Assembly: GCA_963824195.1 (NCBI GenBank)
Contig: CAWGOJ010000007.1
Span: 55,936-119,935 of the forward strand
DNA: 64,000 nt
Source: Bog-473 sp963824195
Lineage (GTDB): Bacteria > Actinomycetota > Acidimicrobiia > Acidimicrobiales > RAAP-2
Direction of reading: 5' to 3'
Shown here: in pieces, positions 52,721-61,728 of the stretch
Layout: every line of letters begins with the position of its first letter
How positions within the stretch are numbered: position 1 is the first letter of the stretch
The notes under the pieces: model-generated
Seen by the model: only the letters and a program-made list of their open reading frames with translations
Databases searched by the model: none
What the model was told of the DNA's origin: nothing
Made by a program: the position numbers and the translations under genes

Positions 52721-54184
52721 GTGACCGTTTCCGCCGTCGGCCGCGCACGATGGCGGCTGGCCGTGGCGGCGATGCTGCCCCTGGCGTTGCTCCTCGCCGG
52801 CTGCTCGGCCGGTGGCCACTCCGGCGAGGGCATGGCCGACCCCTCCCACTCCGTCTCCCCCACGCCGAACTACACAGACGTATGCGCCCCCGTCGGCGCC
52901 GACACCTCTAGCCCGTGCCTGCGCATCACACTGGAGGCGATCGACTTCGCCCGGGCGAGCGAGGGCCTGGCCCCGATGAGGCTGCCGTCCGACTTCCCCC
53001 GCCTGACCGTTCCCGAGCAGCTCTTCGTCGCCGTCGACAGCGAACGTGTCGACCGGGGCCTCGCCCCGTTCACGGGACTGACCACGGCGCTCGACGTGAA
53101 CGCCCAGAAGGGTGCCGGCGCCGCGCAACTGCCGCCCCGCCCGGGCGCGGCATACGCGTCAGTCGACACCGAATGGATCGGCGCAATCGACAACGGCCTC
53201 GACGCCGACTTCCAGTGGATGTACGAGGACGGCCCGAACAGCGGTGTCCCGGGCTGCTCGGGCGGCCAGAGCTCAGGGTGCTGGGCCGACCGCCAGATCG
53301 TGCTGGGCCGGTTCGGGTCTCGTCACCTCGTGATGGGGGCCGCCTTCGACCCGGCCGGTGACACATCTCCGAGCGACAAGGGTGGGTCCTCGCTCGCAGC
53401 GACGTTCGCGGAGAGCAAGAAGGGTGCCGGCGCGTACAGCTACACCTGGAGGGACGCCCAGGCGGCCATGGCGGCCGGGTCACTACGGCCGCTCCGGTCG
53501 ATCCCGTCCTCGGAGTCCGACACCGGCATCCCCGACCCGCACGCCAACGTCCTGCCGGTTCCCGACTACACCCGCGTCTGCGCCTACGGCCTCGACGACT
53601 CCCCTGCGTGCGTTGATGCCGCCCTGGCCGCCATCAACCACGCGCATGGGCTGGAGGGAATCCGGCCCATGGTGCTCCCGTCCGGATTCGCACAGATGAG
53701 CGTGGCCGATCAGCTCTTCGTGGTCGTCAACCTCGAGAGGATCGACCGGGGACTGCCGCCCTTCGGCGGTCTGACTGCGGCTCTCAACAAGAACGCTCAA
53801 CGTGGTGCGGACGACGCCAAGGATCCGCCCGACCCCGGACGGGCGTACGTGCTGGACGATGCAGAGTGGGCCGGTGGATCGTCCAACGGGCTCGACGCCG
53901 ACTACGGATGGATGTACGACGATGGGTTCAACAGCGGCAATATCGACTGCCTCCGCCGTGGTGCCCCCGGCTGCTGGGGGCACCGAAAGGGCATCCTCGA
54001 CGACTTCGGGTCCGGAGCCAACCTGGTGATGGGTGCCGCCGTCAACCCGAAGGGTGACACCCACAGGGGTGATGCCGGCGGCACCTCCATGGCGGTCACC
54101 CTGGCCGTCGCCGATGCACCGGCTCGGTCATTCACCTACGCCTGGACGCAGGCATTGGCGACGATGTCGCCCGGCTCGAACTGA
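52721..54184 (+). CDS. Lipoprotein with two tandem CAP-like modules
   Basis: 487 aa. A signal peptide ends in the lipobox LLAGC (C28), so the protein is probably lipid-anchored outside the membrane. Two related modules follow (about residues 50-265 and 285-487). Each starts with a cysteine-containing lead (DVCAP, RVCAY) and has an ERxDRGLxPF helix and a CAP-type second half (SGCWADRQIVL; PGCWGHRKGILDDF followed by NLVMGAA). Only the second module keeps the GHR motif usual in bacterial CAP domains. GTG 52721 is the likely start, but the frame is open to 52610. Function unknown; CAP proteins often bind sterols, lipids or partner proteins. Confidence 0.75.
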   Translation: MTVSAVGRARWRLAVAAMLPLALLLAGCSAGGHSGEGMADPSHSVSPTPNYTDVCAPVGADTSSPCLRITLEAIDFARASEGLAPMRLPSDFPRLTVPEQLFVAVDSERVDRGLAPFTGLTTALDVNAQKGAGAAQLPPRPGAAYASVDTEWIGAIDNGLDADFQWMYEDGPNSGVPGCSGGQSSGCWADRQIVLGRFGSRHLVMGAAFDPAGDTSPSDKGGSSLAATFAESKKGAGAYSYTWRDAQAAMAAGSLRPLRSIPSSESDTGIPDPHANVLPVPDYTRVCAYGLDDSPACVDAALAAINHAHGLEGIRPMVLPSGFAQMSVADQLFVVVNLERIDRGLPPFGGLTAALNKNAQRGADDAKDPPDPGRAYVLDDAEWAGGSSNGLDADYGWMYDDGFNSGNIDCLRRGAPGCWGHRKGILDDFGSGANLVMGAAVNPKGDTHRGDAGGTSMAVTLAVADAPARSFTYAWTQALATMSPGSN

Positions 54185-54289
54185 CGGGCCCGGCTGGTCG
54201 CCGGCTCCTCCCAGCGTCCCCCGCCTCTGCAGCGACGGCACTTAGGGTTGGCCCGCATCCACGGCGCGGAGAAGACGAGGAGGACTGTG

Positions 54290-54751
54290 GTGACCGGTTC
54301 TTTGGTGTTCTACGGGATCCTGGGCGTCGCCAGCACCGTGCTGGCGTTCGTCGCCAACCGGCGGCTGTTCGTCAGCGGAGCGGCGGGCCCGGTCACGTTG
54401 CTCGAGGGGACCTACTACTTCGTGGGCGTGTGCTCGCTCGTGGCCGGCTGGTACTTCAACATCCGTTACACCCACCTGTACGGTCACCGGGCGACGTACG
54501 TCAACTACACGAAGATGCTGTTCACGAACTGGGCGGCGGACTCGGCGGCTCAGGACTACGTCATCGTGAACGTGGTGCTCATGCCGCTGTGGACCATCGT
54601 CGAGGGCGGCCGGCGCGGCCTGAAGTGGGCCTGGATCTTCTTCGTCATGAGCCTCTTCACGAGCCTGGCCTTCGCGATCGCGATGTTCCTGGCGTTCATG
54701 GAGCGCCAGCTGCGCTACAACCGATCGCTCGTCGCCTCCAGCACGGCGTAG
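54290..54751 (+). CDS. DUF2834-like four-helix membrane protein
   Basis: 153 aa with four hydrophobic segments. The C-terminal half (TNWAADSAAQDYVIVNVVL, IVEGGRRGLKWAWIFF) resembles DUF2834-type proteins. GTG 54290 is chosen because GAGGAGG lies six bases upstream; the frame is open to 54248. Its 3' end overlaps the convergent oxidoreductase gene by 37 nt. No function known. Confidence 0.65.
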   Translation: MTGSLVFYGILGVASTVLAFVANRRLFVSGAAGPVTLLEGTYYFVGVCSLVAGWYFNIRYTHLYGHRATYVNYTKMLFTNWAADSAAQDYVIVNVVLMPLWTIVEGGRRGLKWAWIFFVMSLFTSLAFAIAMFLAFMERQLRYNRSLVASSTA

Positions 54752-56280
54752 CCGCAGTTGTAGCCGGGAATGAAGGTCACGCCCGGCCCCCCGTGGCACC
54801 CGGCGCCGCACAGGTAGAGGCCGTCGACCGGCACCGGGTTGTCGGGCCAGCCCCTTGGGCCCGGACGGAACGGGCCCATGAATTCGGGCTGCAACAACCC
54901 GTGCGTGAAATCCCCTCCGGTGCACCCGAACATCAGCTCGTAGGTGTAGGCGGGGTAGTTCAGCTGGCGCTCGATCAGGTCCGGGAAGTTCGGAGCAACG
55001 GAGGCGATCTTGGCCACCATCCGTTCGGCCATCTCGTCGCGCAGTCTTCCCTGTGACTCGCGGTCCGTTGCGACCGGCAGGTAGAAGGCGAAGCTGCTCG
55101 CCGCCTGCATGCCGGCCGGGGCCAGACCGGGGTCATCGAGCGAGGGGATCTGCAGGTTGAAGGAAGGTGACTGGGGCACCAGGCCCCGGACACACCCCTC
55201 GAAGTCGAGCTGCATCTGCTCGGCCGTGCCGAAGAACGTCACGTTGCGCCCGAACTGACCGTCGTTCAGTGCCTCGTACGGAGCGCGGTACTCGGGCAGC
55301 CCGCGCAGTGCGAAGTGGGCCTGGAAGTAGGCCGCCCGGTGGTCGATGGCCGCCACCCGGCGCGCAAAGGCTTCGGGAAGGGCGTCGGTGTCGATCAGCT
55401 GGGTGAACGTTGCGGTCGGATCGAGGTTGGACACCACGACGGGAGCGGTCGCCACCACACCGTCCCCGAACTCGACACCCTTGACCGCGCCCTCCTCGAC
55501 GAGGATGCCGGAGACCTTCACATGACGCCGCAACTCGCCCCCGTGGCGTTCGAACAGCGCACACAGGTGGTCGGCCATTGTGCCCAACCCGCCGCGCACC
55601 TTGGACATCGTCGCGGTCCCCGGCGAGGCGAGAGCGAAGGCGAGGCAGAGCGCGCTGCCGGGTGAGTAGGGACCGCGGAACGTCGAGTTGACGGCAAGGA
55701 AGCTCAGCATGCTCCGCACCGGTGCGTGTTTGGACTTGTCGGGGAGATAGCGATCGACGACGTCCATGACACTGCCGAACATGGCGGTCCTGATCGCCTC
55801 GCGCTCTGCCTCGTTCGCCGCGCAGTCCCACATCTCGTCGAGCGACTTCGGCGGCTGGCGTACGTCGAACCGGCCGATGGCCCGAGCGGGTGCCTCGGCC
55901 CAGGCCGCCACCTCCGCCATCCCGAGCACGGCTTCGATGCCGAGCGTCGCGCCGAGGTGCTCGAGCAACCGCTCCGGGTCCGAATAGAGGATGATCGGCT
56001 GCTGGTCGGCCTCACCGATGCTCGCCGACTGGACCTCCGGCTCGTAAATGGGGCAGGACCCCAGATCGAGGTCCTCGAAGATCTGGTTGGGAACGGGGAA
56101 CTGGATCGACCCAGCCAGTTCGAAGCGGTAGCCGCGGATGAGCTCGGTGGTCGAGGCCATCCCGCCGATGAAGTGGTTCTTCTCCAGGCAGAGGACCCGC
56201 ATGCCGCCCCGCGCCATGATGGCCGCGGCCGTCAGACCGTTGTGACCCGCACCGATGACGATGGCGTCGTAGTCCGGCAT
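54715..56280 (-). CDS. FAD-dependent oxidoreductase, phytoene-desaturase-like
   Basis: 521 aa. The dinucleotide-binding motif is VIGAGHNGLTAA with an FAD-contact Glu (CLEKN) 20 residues on. The C-terminal FAD motif reads DGLYLCGAGCHGGPGVTFIPG. This is the CrtI/amine-oxidase-like family often annotated phytoene dehydrogenase. With no carotenoid genes nearby the substrate is open. ATG 56280 directly precedes the FAD motif and is preferred over a start 15 codons earlier. Confidence 0.88.
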   Translation of the reverse strand: MPDYDAIVIGAGHNGLTAAAIMARGGMRVLCLEKNHFIGGMASTTELIRGYRFELAGSIQFPVPNQIFEDLDLGSCPIYEPEVQSASIGEADQQPIILYSDPERLLEHLGATLGIEAVLGMAEVAAWAEAPARAIGRFDVRQPPKSLDEMWDCAANEAEREAIRTAMFGSVMDVVDRYLPDKSKHAPVRSMLSFLAVNSTFRGPYSPGSALCLAFALASPGTATMSKVRGGLGTMADHLCALFERHGGELRRHVKVSGILVEEGAVKGVEFGDGVVATAPVVVSNLDPTATFTQLIDTDALPEAFARRVAAIDHRAAYFQAHFALRGLPEYRAPYEALNDGQFGRNVTFFGTAEQMQLDFEGCVRGLVPQSPSFNLQIPSLDDPGLAPAGMQAASSFAFYLPVATDRESQGRLRDEMAERMVAKIASVAPNFPDLIERQLNYPAYTYELMFGCTGGDFTHGLLQPEFMGPFRPGPRGWPDNPVPVDGLYLCGAGCHGGPGVTFIPGYNCGYAVLEATSDRL

Positions 56281-56752
56281 CGTGACGGGACTGTAGCGAC
56301 CTGCGACACGCGCCGCGGCGGACACCGTTGGTCACTACGCCGGACGTACTATCTGCGCACGTTCCTGTAGGACCCCCGGGATGATCAGAGGGGACGTCGA
56401 TTGGACCAGCCGCCGACGCCTGACGAGGAGGCCGCCGCCGAAGGCAACCAGCTGGACCAGTCAGGCGTCCGGAGACTGAGGGCTTCCCTATCGGAACGTG
56501 TCGTGGCGGCGGGTTCGCACCGCCCGCCCGCGTCCTCCGCTCCAGAGTTGACGGTGACGGCAAAGTCAAGATTGCGCCGACTGCGAACACCACACACATA
56601 CATCTCCCCGGGCGGCGTCGCGCCACCGAATTGATCCCCTCCCGCGAGGGCAAAAACCCGTATGGAGGCCTCGGGGCGCACCGGCGCACGCGGCGCGCAC
56701 ATGAACCGGGTCGGTCCACCGTCGGTTTGGCCGGGGCGGGCAAGATGTCGGG
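56281..56752. other. 472-bp intergenic region
   Basis: It lies between the oxidoreductase start and the channel start. A TTG-initiated frame at 56401-56634 exists but shows no family resemblance or ribosome-binding site. No riboswitch or terminator was recognised. Confidence 0.4.
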
Positions 56753-57612
56753 ATGGCCGAGCCCGCCGGCAATCCGGTTCGCCAGGGTGAGCCGCGGAGC
56801 GACGCAGACGCCGCCTTCCTCGAGCGCTTCGACGCAGCCTTCCGGCTTCCCATCATCATCTCGGCCGTCCTGCCGCTGATCGTCGCTCCCGAGCCGGGCA
56901 AGGTGGTCTCCGTCGTCATCGGCGTCGTGACGTGGCTCGTCTTCCTCGTGGACTACGTCGTCCACCTGCGCCGCGTCCAGCACTTCGGCCGCACGGGCTT
57001 CGGGCGTTTCGACCTGCTGATCATCGTCGCCACCGCCCCCTGGTTCCTGATTCCCGGGGCGCATGGCGGCAGTTTCGTCGTGCTCCTGCGGCTGGCCAGG
57101 CTGGGCCGGATCATCATGGCCAGCAAGCGCTCACGCCAGCTCTTCCAGCGCCTGGGCCGGGTCGGCATCGTGGCTGGCGGCGTGCTCGTGACCGCCTCCC
57201 TCGTGGCGTACTACGCCGAGCACCCGACCAACCCCGAGTTCGCCACGATCGGCGATGCGCTCTGGTGGGGCATCGTGACGATGACCACGGTCGGCTACGG
57301 CGACATCGTCCCCAAGACGGCGACGGGCCGGTGGGCGGCCGTGGTCATCATGCTCACCGGTGTCGCGGTGCTCGGGCTGCTCGCCGGGTCGCTGGCGAGC
57401 TTCTTCCGGCTCGGCCAGGGGGCGCGCCGGGGGACGACACGGCTGACCGCGACGCATCGGGATCTCCTCCCGACCCAGCGACCGCCCTCGGTGCCCTCGT
57501 GGCCGAGGTGGCATCGCTCCGCCAGCAGGTCGCACTGCTGTCGGAACGCATCGCTGACTCGGGGGATCCTGCCGGTCAGCTCACTCCTGCGCCACGCCAG
57601 GACGAGCCCTGA
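56753..57612 (+). pseudogene. Voltage-gated-type K+ channel, frameshifted near the C-terminus
   Basis: From ATG 56753 the frame encodes several membrane helices, an Arg-containing segment (LLRLARLGRIIMASKRSR, residues ~111-128), and the selectivity filter TMTTVGYGD (residues ~177-184). This is clearly a K+ channel. At about 57412-57424, in a run of five Gs, the natural continuation moves to another frame. There it encodes a coiled-coil tail (ALGALVAEVASLRQQV) ending at 57612. Restoring one G gives an intact protein of about 286 aa. The unshifted frame instead runs to 57718 with Arg/Ser-rich sequence. A homopolymer error is the simplest explanation. Confidence 0.8.
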
Positions 57613-57675
57613 CCTGACCCGCCGGTCCGATGGCGGACCACCCTCGTCGAGCCGCGTCGCCCCCCTCAGCGTCGG

Positions 57676-58992
57676 TCAACTGTGGGCGGTGCGGCGCGGC
57701 GTACCATCGATCGACTGATCCTGGCCCGCCTCGGGTTCGGTCGAGAAACGCTCGGCGCAGTGATCCGAGCAGAAGTAGAACCGCTCGCCGGCGTGGACAA
57801 GAGAGGCCGGGGCGTGCGCCGTCTCGACCTGCATCCCGCAGACGGGGTCACGGACGTAGCCGAGCCCACCGCCCAGCTGCTCCCGGTGGCGATAGGTCCA
57901 GTAAAGGACGCCGAACAGGGCGAGGAAGACGATGTTGAGGTAGGTCGTGTAGTTCCAGGAGAAGTGCGCGGGCGCAATCATGGTCGGACGGACGGTCGGG
58001 ACGAGACCGGCGGCCCGGAAGATCCCCTCGGTGATGAGGCCGGCGGTCGACATCAGAGCCCAGAAGACCCCCAGCATGCGCAGCATGAGTCGCGTGCCGT
58101 AGTAGCGGCGGTAGATCATCAGGAGCGGGAAAGCGATGAGGTCGGCGAAGATGAACGAGATCACCCCGCCGAAGGAGATGCCGCCCTTCCACAGCGCGGC
58201 TGCCAGCGGTACGTTGCCGATGGAGCAGACGAAGCTGATGATGGCGATGAACGGCCCGACGATGACGTTCTCCAGGCTCGTCCAGAAGCCGTGGCCGCTG
58301 ATGAACACGGCCTGCCATACCGAGCTGGGCACGAGAGCGGCCAAGAAGCCGGCTACGACGTAGCCGATCACCAACTCGCGGCGCAGCATCGTGAGGTCGG
58401 ACATGGTGTACGTCGCGCTGTCCGCCCACCCACCCTTGGAGCGCAGGCGCACCGACCAGGGCTCACGCTGGAAGGCTTCGTCCTCGGGGGGGCCGTGCTG
58501 GTGCTCGGTTCCGCTACCGCGAGCACTCACGCGCTCCCGGGCCTCCACGATCCGGCGGCCGCGCAGCCACAGACCGCCCAGGGTCGCCAGCAGGGCGATC
58601 ATGATGATGCCACCGACGAACTCGCTGACGGCGAACTGCCAGCCCATGAGGACGATGAGCACGACGCCGAGCTCGAGCACGAGGTTCGTGGACGCGAACA
58701 TGAACACCATGGCGGCGACGTAGTCGGCACCCTTGGCGAAGAGGGACTTGGCCATGGCCGAGGCCGCGTAGGAGCACGACGACGAGACCATGCCGTAGCC
58801 CGAAGCCCTCACCACGGCCGCCGGGCGGTGATTGCCCAACTTCTTCTCCATGGCGTCGCGGCTCACGAAAGCCTGTACGGCGCCGGAGAGCCCGAATCCC
58901 AGGATGAGGGGCCACAGGGTCTCCCAGAACATGAAGAATCCCTCGCGCAATGCGCGCCCGATGTCCACCAGGACGGCGGCCGTCGCCAGCAC
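57676..58992 (-). CDS. ArsP/DUF318-type permease with C-terminal YHS domain
   Basis: 438 aa. Two permease halves carry the paired cysteine motifs of DUF318 permeases: SSSCSYAA (C73) and FVCSIGNVPLAAALWKGG (C256). After the last membrane helix, residues ~379-415 form a YHS/TRASH metal-binding domain: DPVCGM (C383), then FYFCSDHC (C406, H409, C410). It probably exports a soft metal, metalloid or organometal, with the YHS domain as sensor or metal donor. The GTG start lies just 5 bp past the csoR stop, so it is the CsoR-controlled gene. Confidence 0.85.
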   Translation of the reverse strand: MLATAAVLVDIGRALREGFFMFWETLWPLILGFGLSGAVQAFVSRDAMEKKLGNHRPAAVVRASGYGMVSSSCSYAASAMAKSLFAKGADYVAAMVFMFASTNLVLELGVVLIVLMGWQFAVSEFVGGIIMIALLATLGGLWLRGRRIVEARERVSARGSGTEHQHGPPEDEAFQREPWSVRLRSKGGWADSATYTMSDLTMLRRELVIGYVVAGFLAALVPSSVWQAVFISGHGFWTSLENVIVGPFIAIISFVCSIGNVPLAAALWKGGISFGGVISFIFADLIAFPLLMIYRRYYGTRLMLRMLGVFWALMSTAGLITEGIFRAAGLVPTVRPTMIAPAHFSWNYTTYLNIVFLALFGVLYWTYRHREQLGGGLGYVRDPVCGMQVETAHAPASLVHAGERFYFCSDHCAERFSTEPEAGQDQSIDGTPRRTAHS

Positions 58993-58997
58993 CAGAA

Positions 58998-59282
58998 TCA
59001 GGACCGCACCAGCCGCCCGATCGCGGCGGACGCCTCGTTGAGCTTCTCGGTGGCCTCGTCCCCGCCCTGGCGCACGGCATCGGAGACGCAGTGGGCCAGA
59101 TGGTCGTCGAGGAGCGCCAGCGCGACCGCTTGGAGCGCCTTGGTCGCTGCCGAGACCTGCTCCAGGATGTCAATGCAGTACCGGTCCTCGTCGACCATGC
59201 GCTGCAGGCCCCGGACCTGGCCCTCCACCCGGCGCAGACGATTCCGGAGGGCTTCCTTGTTGTCGATGTAGCCGGGCCCCAT
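58998..59282 (-). CDS. csoR: CsoR-family copper-sensing repressor
   Basis: 94 aa all-helical repressor. With the ATG at 59282 (AAGGGAG five bases upstream) the Cu(I) ligands fall at C36, H61 and C65, the same numbering as in M. tuberculosis CsoR. The family core NRLRRVEGQVRGLQRMV is present. It represses its own operon by binding the operator at 59296-59320 and is released by Cu(I). A longer GTG start is possible but would shift this numbering. Confidence 0.9.
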   Translation of the reverse strand: MGPGYIDNKEALRNRLRRVEGQVRGLQRMVDEDRYCIDILEQVSAATKALQAVALALLDDHLAHCVSDAVRQGGDEATEKLNEASAAIGRLVRS

Positions 59283-59295
59283 GTGCACTCCCTTC

Positions 59296-59320
59296 GCCTA
59301 TACCCCCATAGGGTATAGGC
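59296..59320. promoter_or_regulatory. CsoR operator
   Basis: GCCTATACCC and GGGTATAGGC (perfect 10-bp arms, spacer CCATA) start 14 bp upstream of csoR. TACCC-N-GGGTA with a short spacer is the classic CsoR-family operator core. Confidence 0.8.
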
Positions 59321-59348
59321 GCCACCGAGGCCCCGTACGCTGCTCCGA

Positions 59349-60272
59349 TCAGCCGAGGCTCTCGGCGATGCGGCGCATGCCCTCTCGCCAGGGCACATTG
59401 GTCCGCCCGAGGATGGCGTGCATGCGGGTGACATCGGGCCACAGCGGCCACGGGGCATCGGCCTCGTAGCGGATCCGCACAGGACGCCGCACCAGCTCGC
59501 CCAGGTATGCGCAGTAGTCCTCCGCGCTCACGGTGTCGCTGCCGGCGAAGTTGACCACCACGGGATCCCGCGCGGCCACAGCCAGCGCACGGATGGCCAG
59601 GCGGACGTAGTCGTCCTCGAAGATGGGGTTGTAGTTGTTGGGGGCGTCGGGATGGAGGACGACCTCCTCGCCTGCCAGGATCCGCCGGAGGCGGGTGACG
59701 GGCGCTCCCCCTTCGGGCCCGTAGGTGGAGAAGATCCTGATGATCGTGAGCGGCGTCCCGCACCGGCCGGCGGCGTACCGCACCACGGCCTCCCCGGCGA
59801 TCTTGGAGAGGCTGTAGACACCGAGGTGCACCCCCGGCGGGTCTTCCTCTCTGAGCGGGCGCCGGCCCTGGTAGGCGTACACGGAGCCGCTCGAGCAGTA
59901 GACGAACGACGCGCCGGCCGTGGCGGCGACGAGGCGACCCGACGCCTGGGCGTTGGTTTCGAAGACCTGCTGCCAGTCCGTCGGCGACTCGCGGCCGAAG
60001 CGGGCTGCCGCGTGGAAGACATGGGTGATGCCCTCCGGCAGCTCCCCGAGGTCCAGCGTGGCGAGGTCACCCACAAGCGGTCGGATCCCCGCGTCGACCA
60101 GCCGCTGCCGGTCGCCCGCGCCCCGGCAGCGCGCCAGCCCGATGACCTCGTGACGGGCGGCCAGTGCCCGGGCCACGGGGAATCCCACCCGGCCCGTCGC
60201 ACCGGTGACCAGGACCCGCCATGCGTCGTGGGCATCCGCCCGATCATCGACGCCTCCTTCGGCCTGCTCCAC
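59349..60272 (-). CDS. NAD-dependent epimerase/dehydratase
   Basis: 307 aa extended SDR. The cofactor motif TGATGRVGFPVA lies near residues 23-34, catalytic Ser in CSSGSVYAY, and the YxxxK motif YSLSK. It acts on a nucleotide-sugar or similar ketone. The product is unknown. The GTG at 60272 is the apparent start; the short charged lead before the cofactor motif is normal for the family. Same strand as the LLM gene, 91 bp downstream of its stop. Confidence 0.85.
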   Translation of the reverse strand: MEQAEGGVDDRADAHDAWRVLVTGATGRVGFPVARALAARHEVIGLARCRGAGDRQRLVDAGIRPLVGDLATLDLGELPEGITHVFHAAARFGRESPTDWQQVFETNAQASGRLVAATAGASFVYCSSGSVYAYQGRRPLREEDPPGVHLGVYSLSKIAGEAVVRYAAGRCGTPLTIIRIFSTYGPEGGAPVTRLRRILAGEEVVLHPDAPNNYNPIFEDDYVRLAIRALAVAARDPVVVNFAGSDTVSAEDYCAYLGELVRRPVRIRYEADAPWPLWPDVTRMHAILGRTNVPWREGMRRIAESLG

Positions 60273-60363
60273 CCCCGCACCTCCTCGAACGGACCGAGGT
60301 TACGACTCCCGCCTGTCGTGGCCCGCCGAGACGGCTCCGGTCAGCCCGGCCCGGCGCAGCGGT

Positions 60364-61728
60364 TCAGCCGCCGAGGATCCCGAGCCCCTCCTCCCTGATC
60401 CCCTTGGCTCGCGCATCCGCGAATCCCTCGAGCCAGTCCCGCACCTCCTGGCTGCCCGTCTCGTCCGCCCAGCGCCGGGGCATGGCGGGAAACGAATAGT
60501 CCGGGGGCAGTGGGGGTGGCTGGGGCTCGTTCGTGCGCCGCTGCATGGCGGCGTCGATCGCCGGCGCGAGACGGGCGGCCTTGGCTCGGACCTGTGTCTC
60601 GTCGCGCTCCTTGAAGGCGGGGAGCACCTCCCGGCCGAAGAGCTCGAGAGACTCGCAGATGTGCTCGTGGCGGTTCTTGCCCGCTTGCAGGACGAAGATG
60701 ACCTGGTCGACGCCCGCCTGCTCGAACCGTTCGAGGTACTCGCGCACCTGCTCAGGAGTCCCCGTCGCGCCGCGCAGCCCGGTGCGGTCGCCCGCCGCCA
60801 ACTTGGCGCCGAGCCGCTCCTGGCGCAGGGCGGTCTCGATCTCGGGCGAGTAGCCCTGCACGCCACGCCGGTCGACGTACTCGCTCCAGACGTCTGTCGA
60901 GCCGGGTCGATGCTCCCCGAAGACGTAGTAGTGGCCGAGCGAGTAGCCGAAGAAGTTGCCGCCCTCGAGCCCGCGGTCAAGTGCCGTCCTCTCGTCGGGG
61001 TGGCACATCATCTGGGTGACGCAGGCGATGTTGGGGTTGACGGCGAGCCCGACGGGGACGCAGCGCTCGGCGAGCGTCTGCTCGTAGTCCGACACCCACT
61101 TGTTCGCCTCTTCCGGATCGATGAAGGCGAAGGTGAGCGCGCCGATGCCCTTCTCGGCCGCCAGGAGGATGGTGTCGCGCCGGGAGCACGCCACCCAGAG
61201 GGGCGGGTGCGGCCGCTGCATCGGCTTGGGGACGACATTGCGCGGCGGCATCTGCACGAACTGCCCGTCGACGCCGGTAAACGGGGTCTCAGTCATGCAC
61301 CGGAGGGCCACCTGAAGCCCCTCCAGCCAGGCGTCGCGCTTGGTCGCCGGGTCGACGAGGAAGCCACCGAGCTCGGCCTCCGAGCCCGACTCCCCCGAAC
61401 CGAACTCGACCCGTCCGCCGGAGATCAGATCGAGGGTGGCCACGCGCTCTGCGGTACGCGCAGGGTGGTTGTAGCCGGGAGCGGTCTGAATGATCCCGTG
61501 ACCGAGCCGGATGTCCTTCGTCCTCTGACTGCAGGCGCCCAGGAACACCTCGGGTGCCGAGGAGTGGCTGTACTCCTCGAGGAAATGGTGCTCCACCTCC
61601 CAGACCACGTCGAAGCCGAGACGGTCGGCCAGCTCGACCTGCTCGAGGGCATCCTGCATGAGCTGGTACTCGCTCTCATCCCGCCAAGGCCGCGGGAGCT
61701 GGTGCTCGTAGAAGATGCCGAACTTCAT
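60364..61728 (-). CDS. LLM-class flavin-dependent oxidoreductase
   Basis: 454 aa. The luciferase-like core is clear (KFGIFYEHQLPRP, DRLGFDVVWEVEHHFLEEYSHS, PGYNHPARTAERVATLDLIS). The protein exceeds the usual ~330-380 aa: a C-terminal extension of about 60 residues is Pro-rich and then helical. It uses reduced FMN or F420 to oxidise an unknown substrate. Its start overlaps the stop of the di-iron-like gene (ATGA), so the two proteins are made together. Confidence 0.88.
   Translation of the reverse strand: MKFGIFYEHQLPRPWRDESEYQLMQDALEQVELADRLGFDVVWEVEHHFLEEYSHSSAPEVFLGACSQRTKDIRLGHGIIQTAPGYNHPARTAERVATLDLISGGRVEFGSGESGSEAELGGFLVDPATKRDAWLEGLQVALRCMTETPFTGVDGQFVQMPPRNVVPKPMQRPHPPLWVACSRRDTILLAAEKGIGALTFAFIDPEEANKWVSDYEQTLAERCVPVGLAVNPNIACVTQMMCHPDERTALDRGLEGGNFFGYSLGHYYVFGEHRPGSTDVWSEYVDRRGVQGYSPEIETALRQERLGAKLAAGDRTGLRGATGTPEQVREYLERFEQAGVDQVIFVLQAGKNRHEHICESLELFGREVLPAFKERDETQVRAKAARLAPAIDAAMQRRTNEPQPPPLPPDYSFPAMPRRWADETGSQEVRDWLEGFADARAKGIREEGLGILGG

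Noticed and set aside
56281..56752. c-di-AMP riboswitch or small gene upstream of the K+ channel
   Set aside because: No ydaO-type core seen. The TTG-initiated frame 56401-56634 has no ribosome-binding site or family resemblance.
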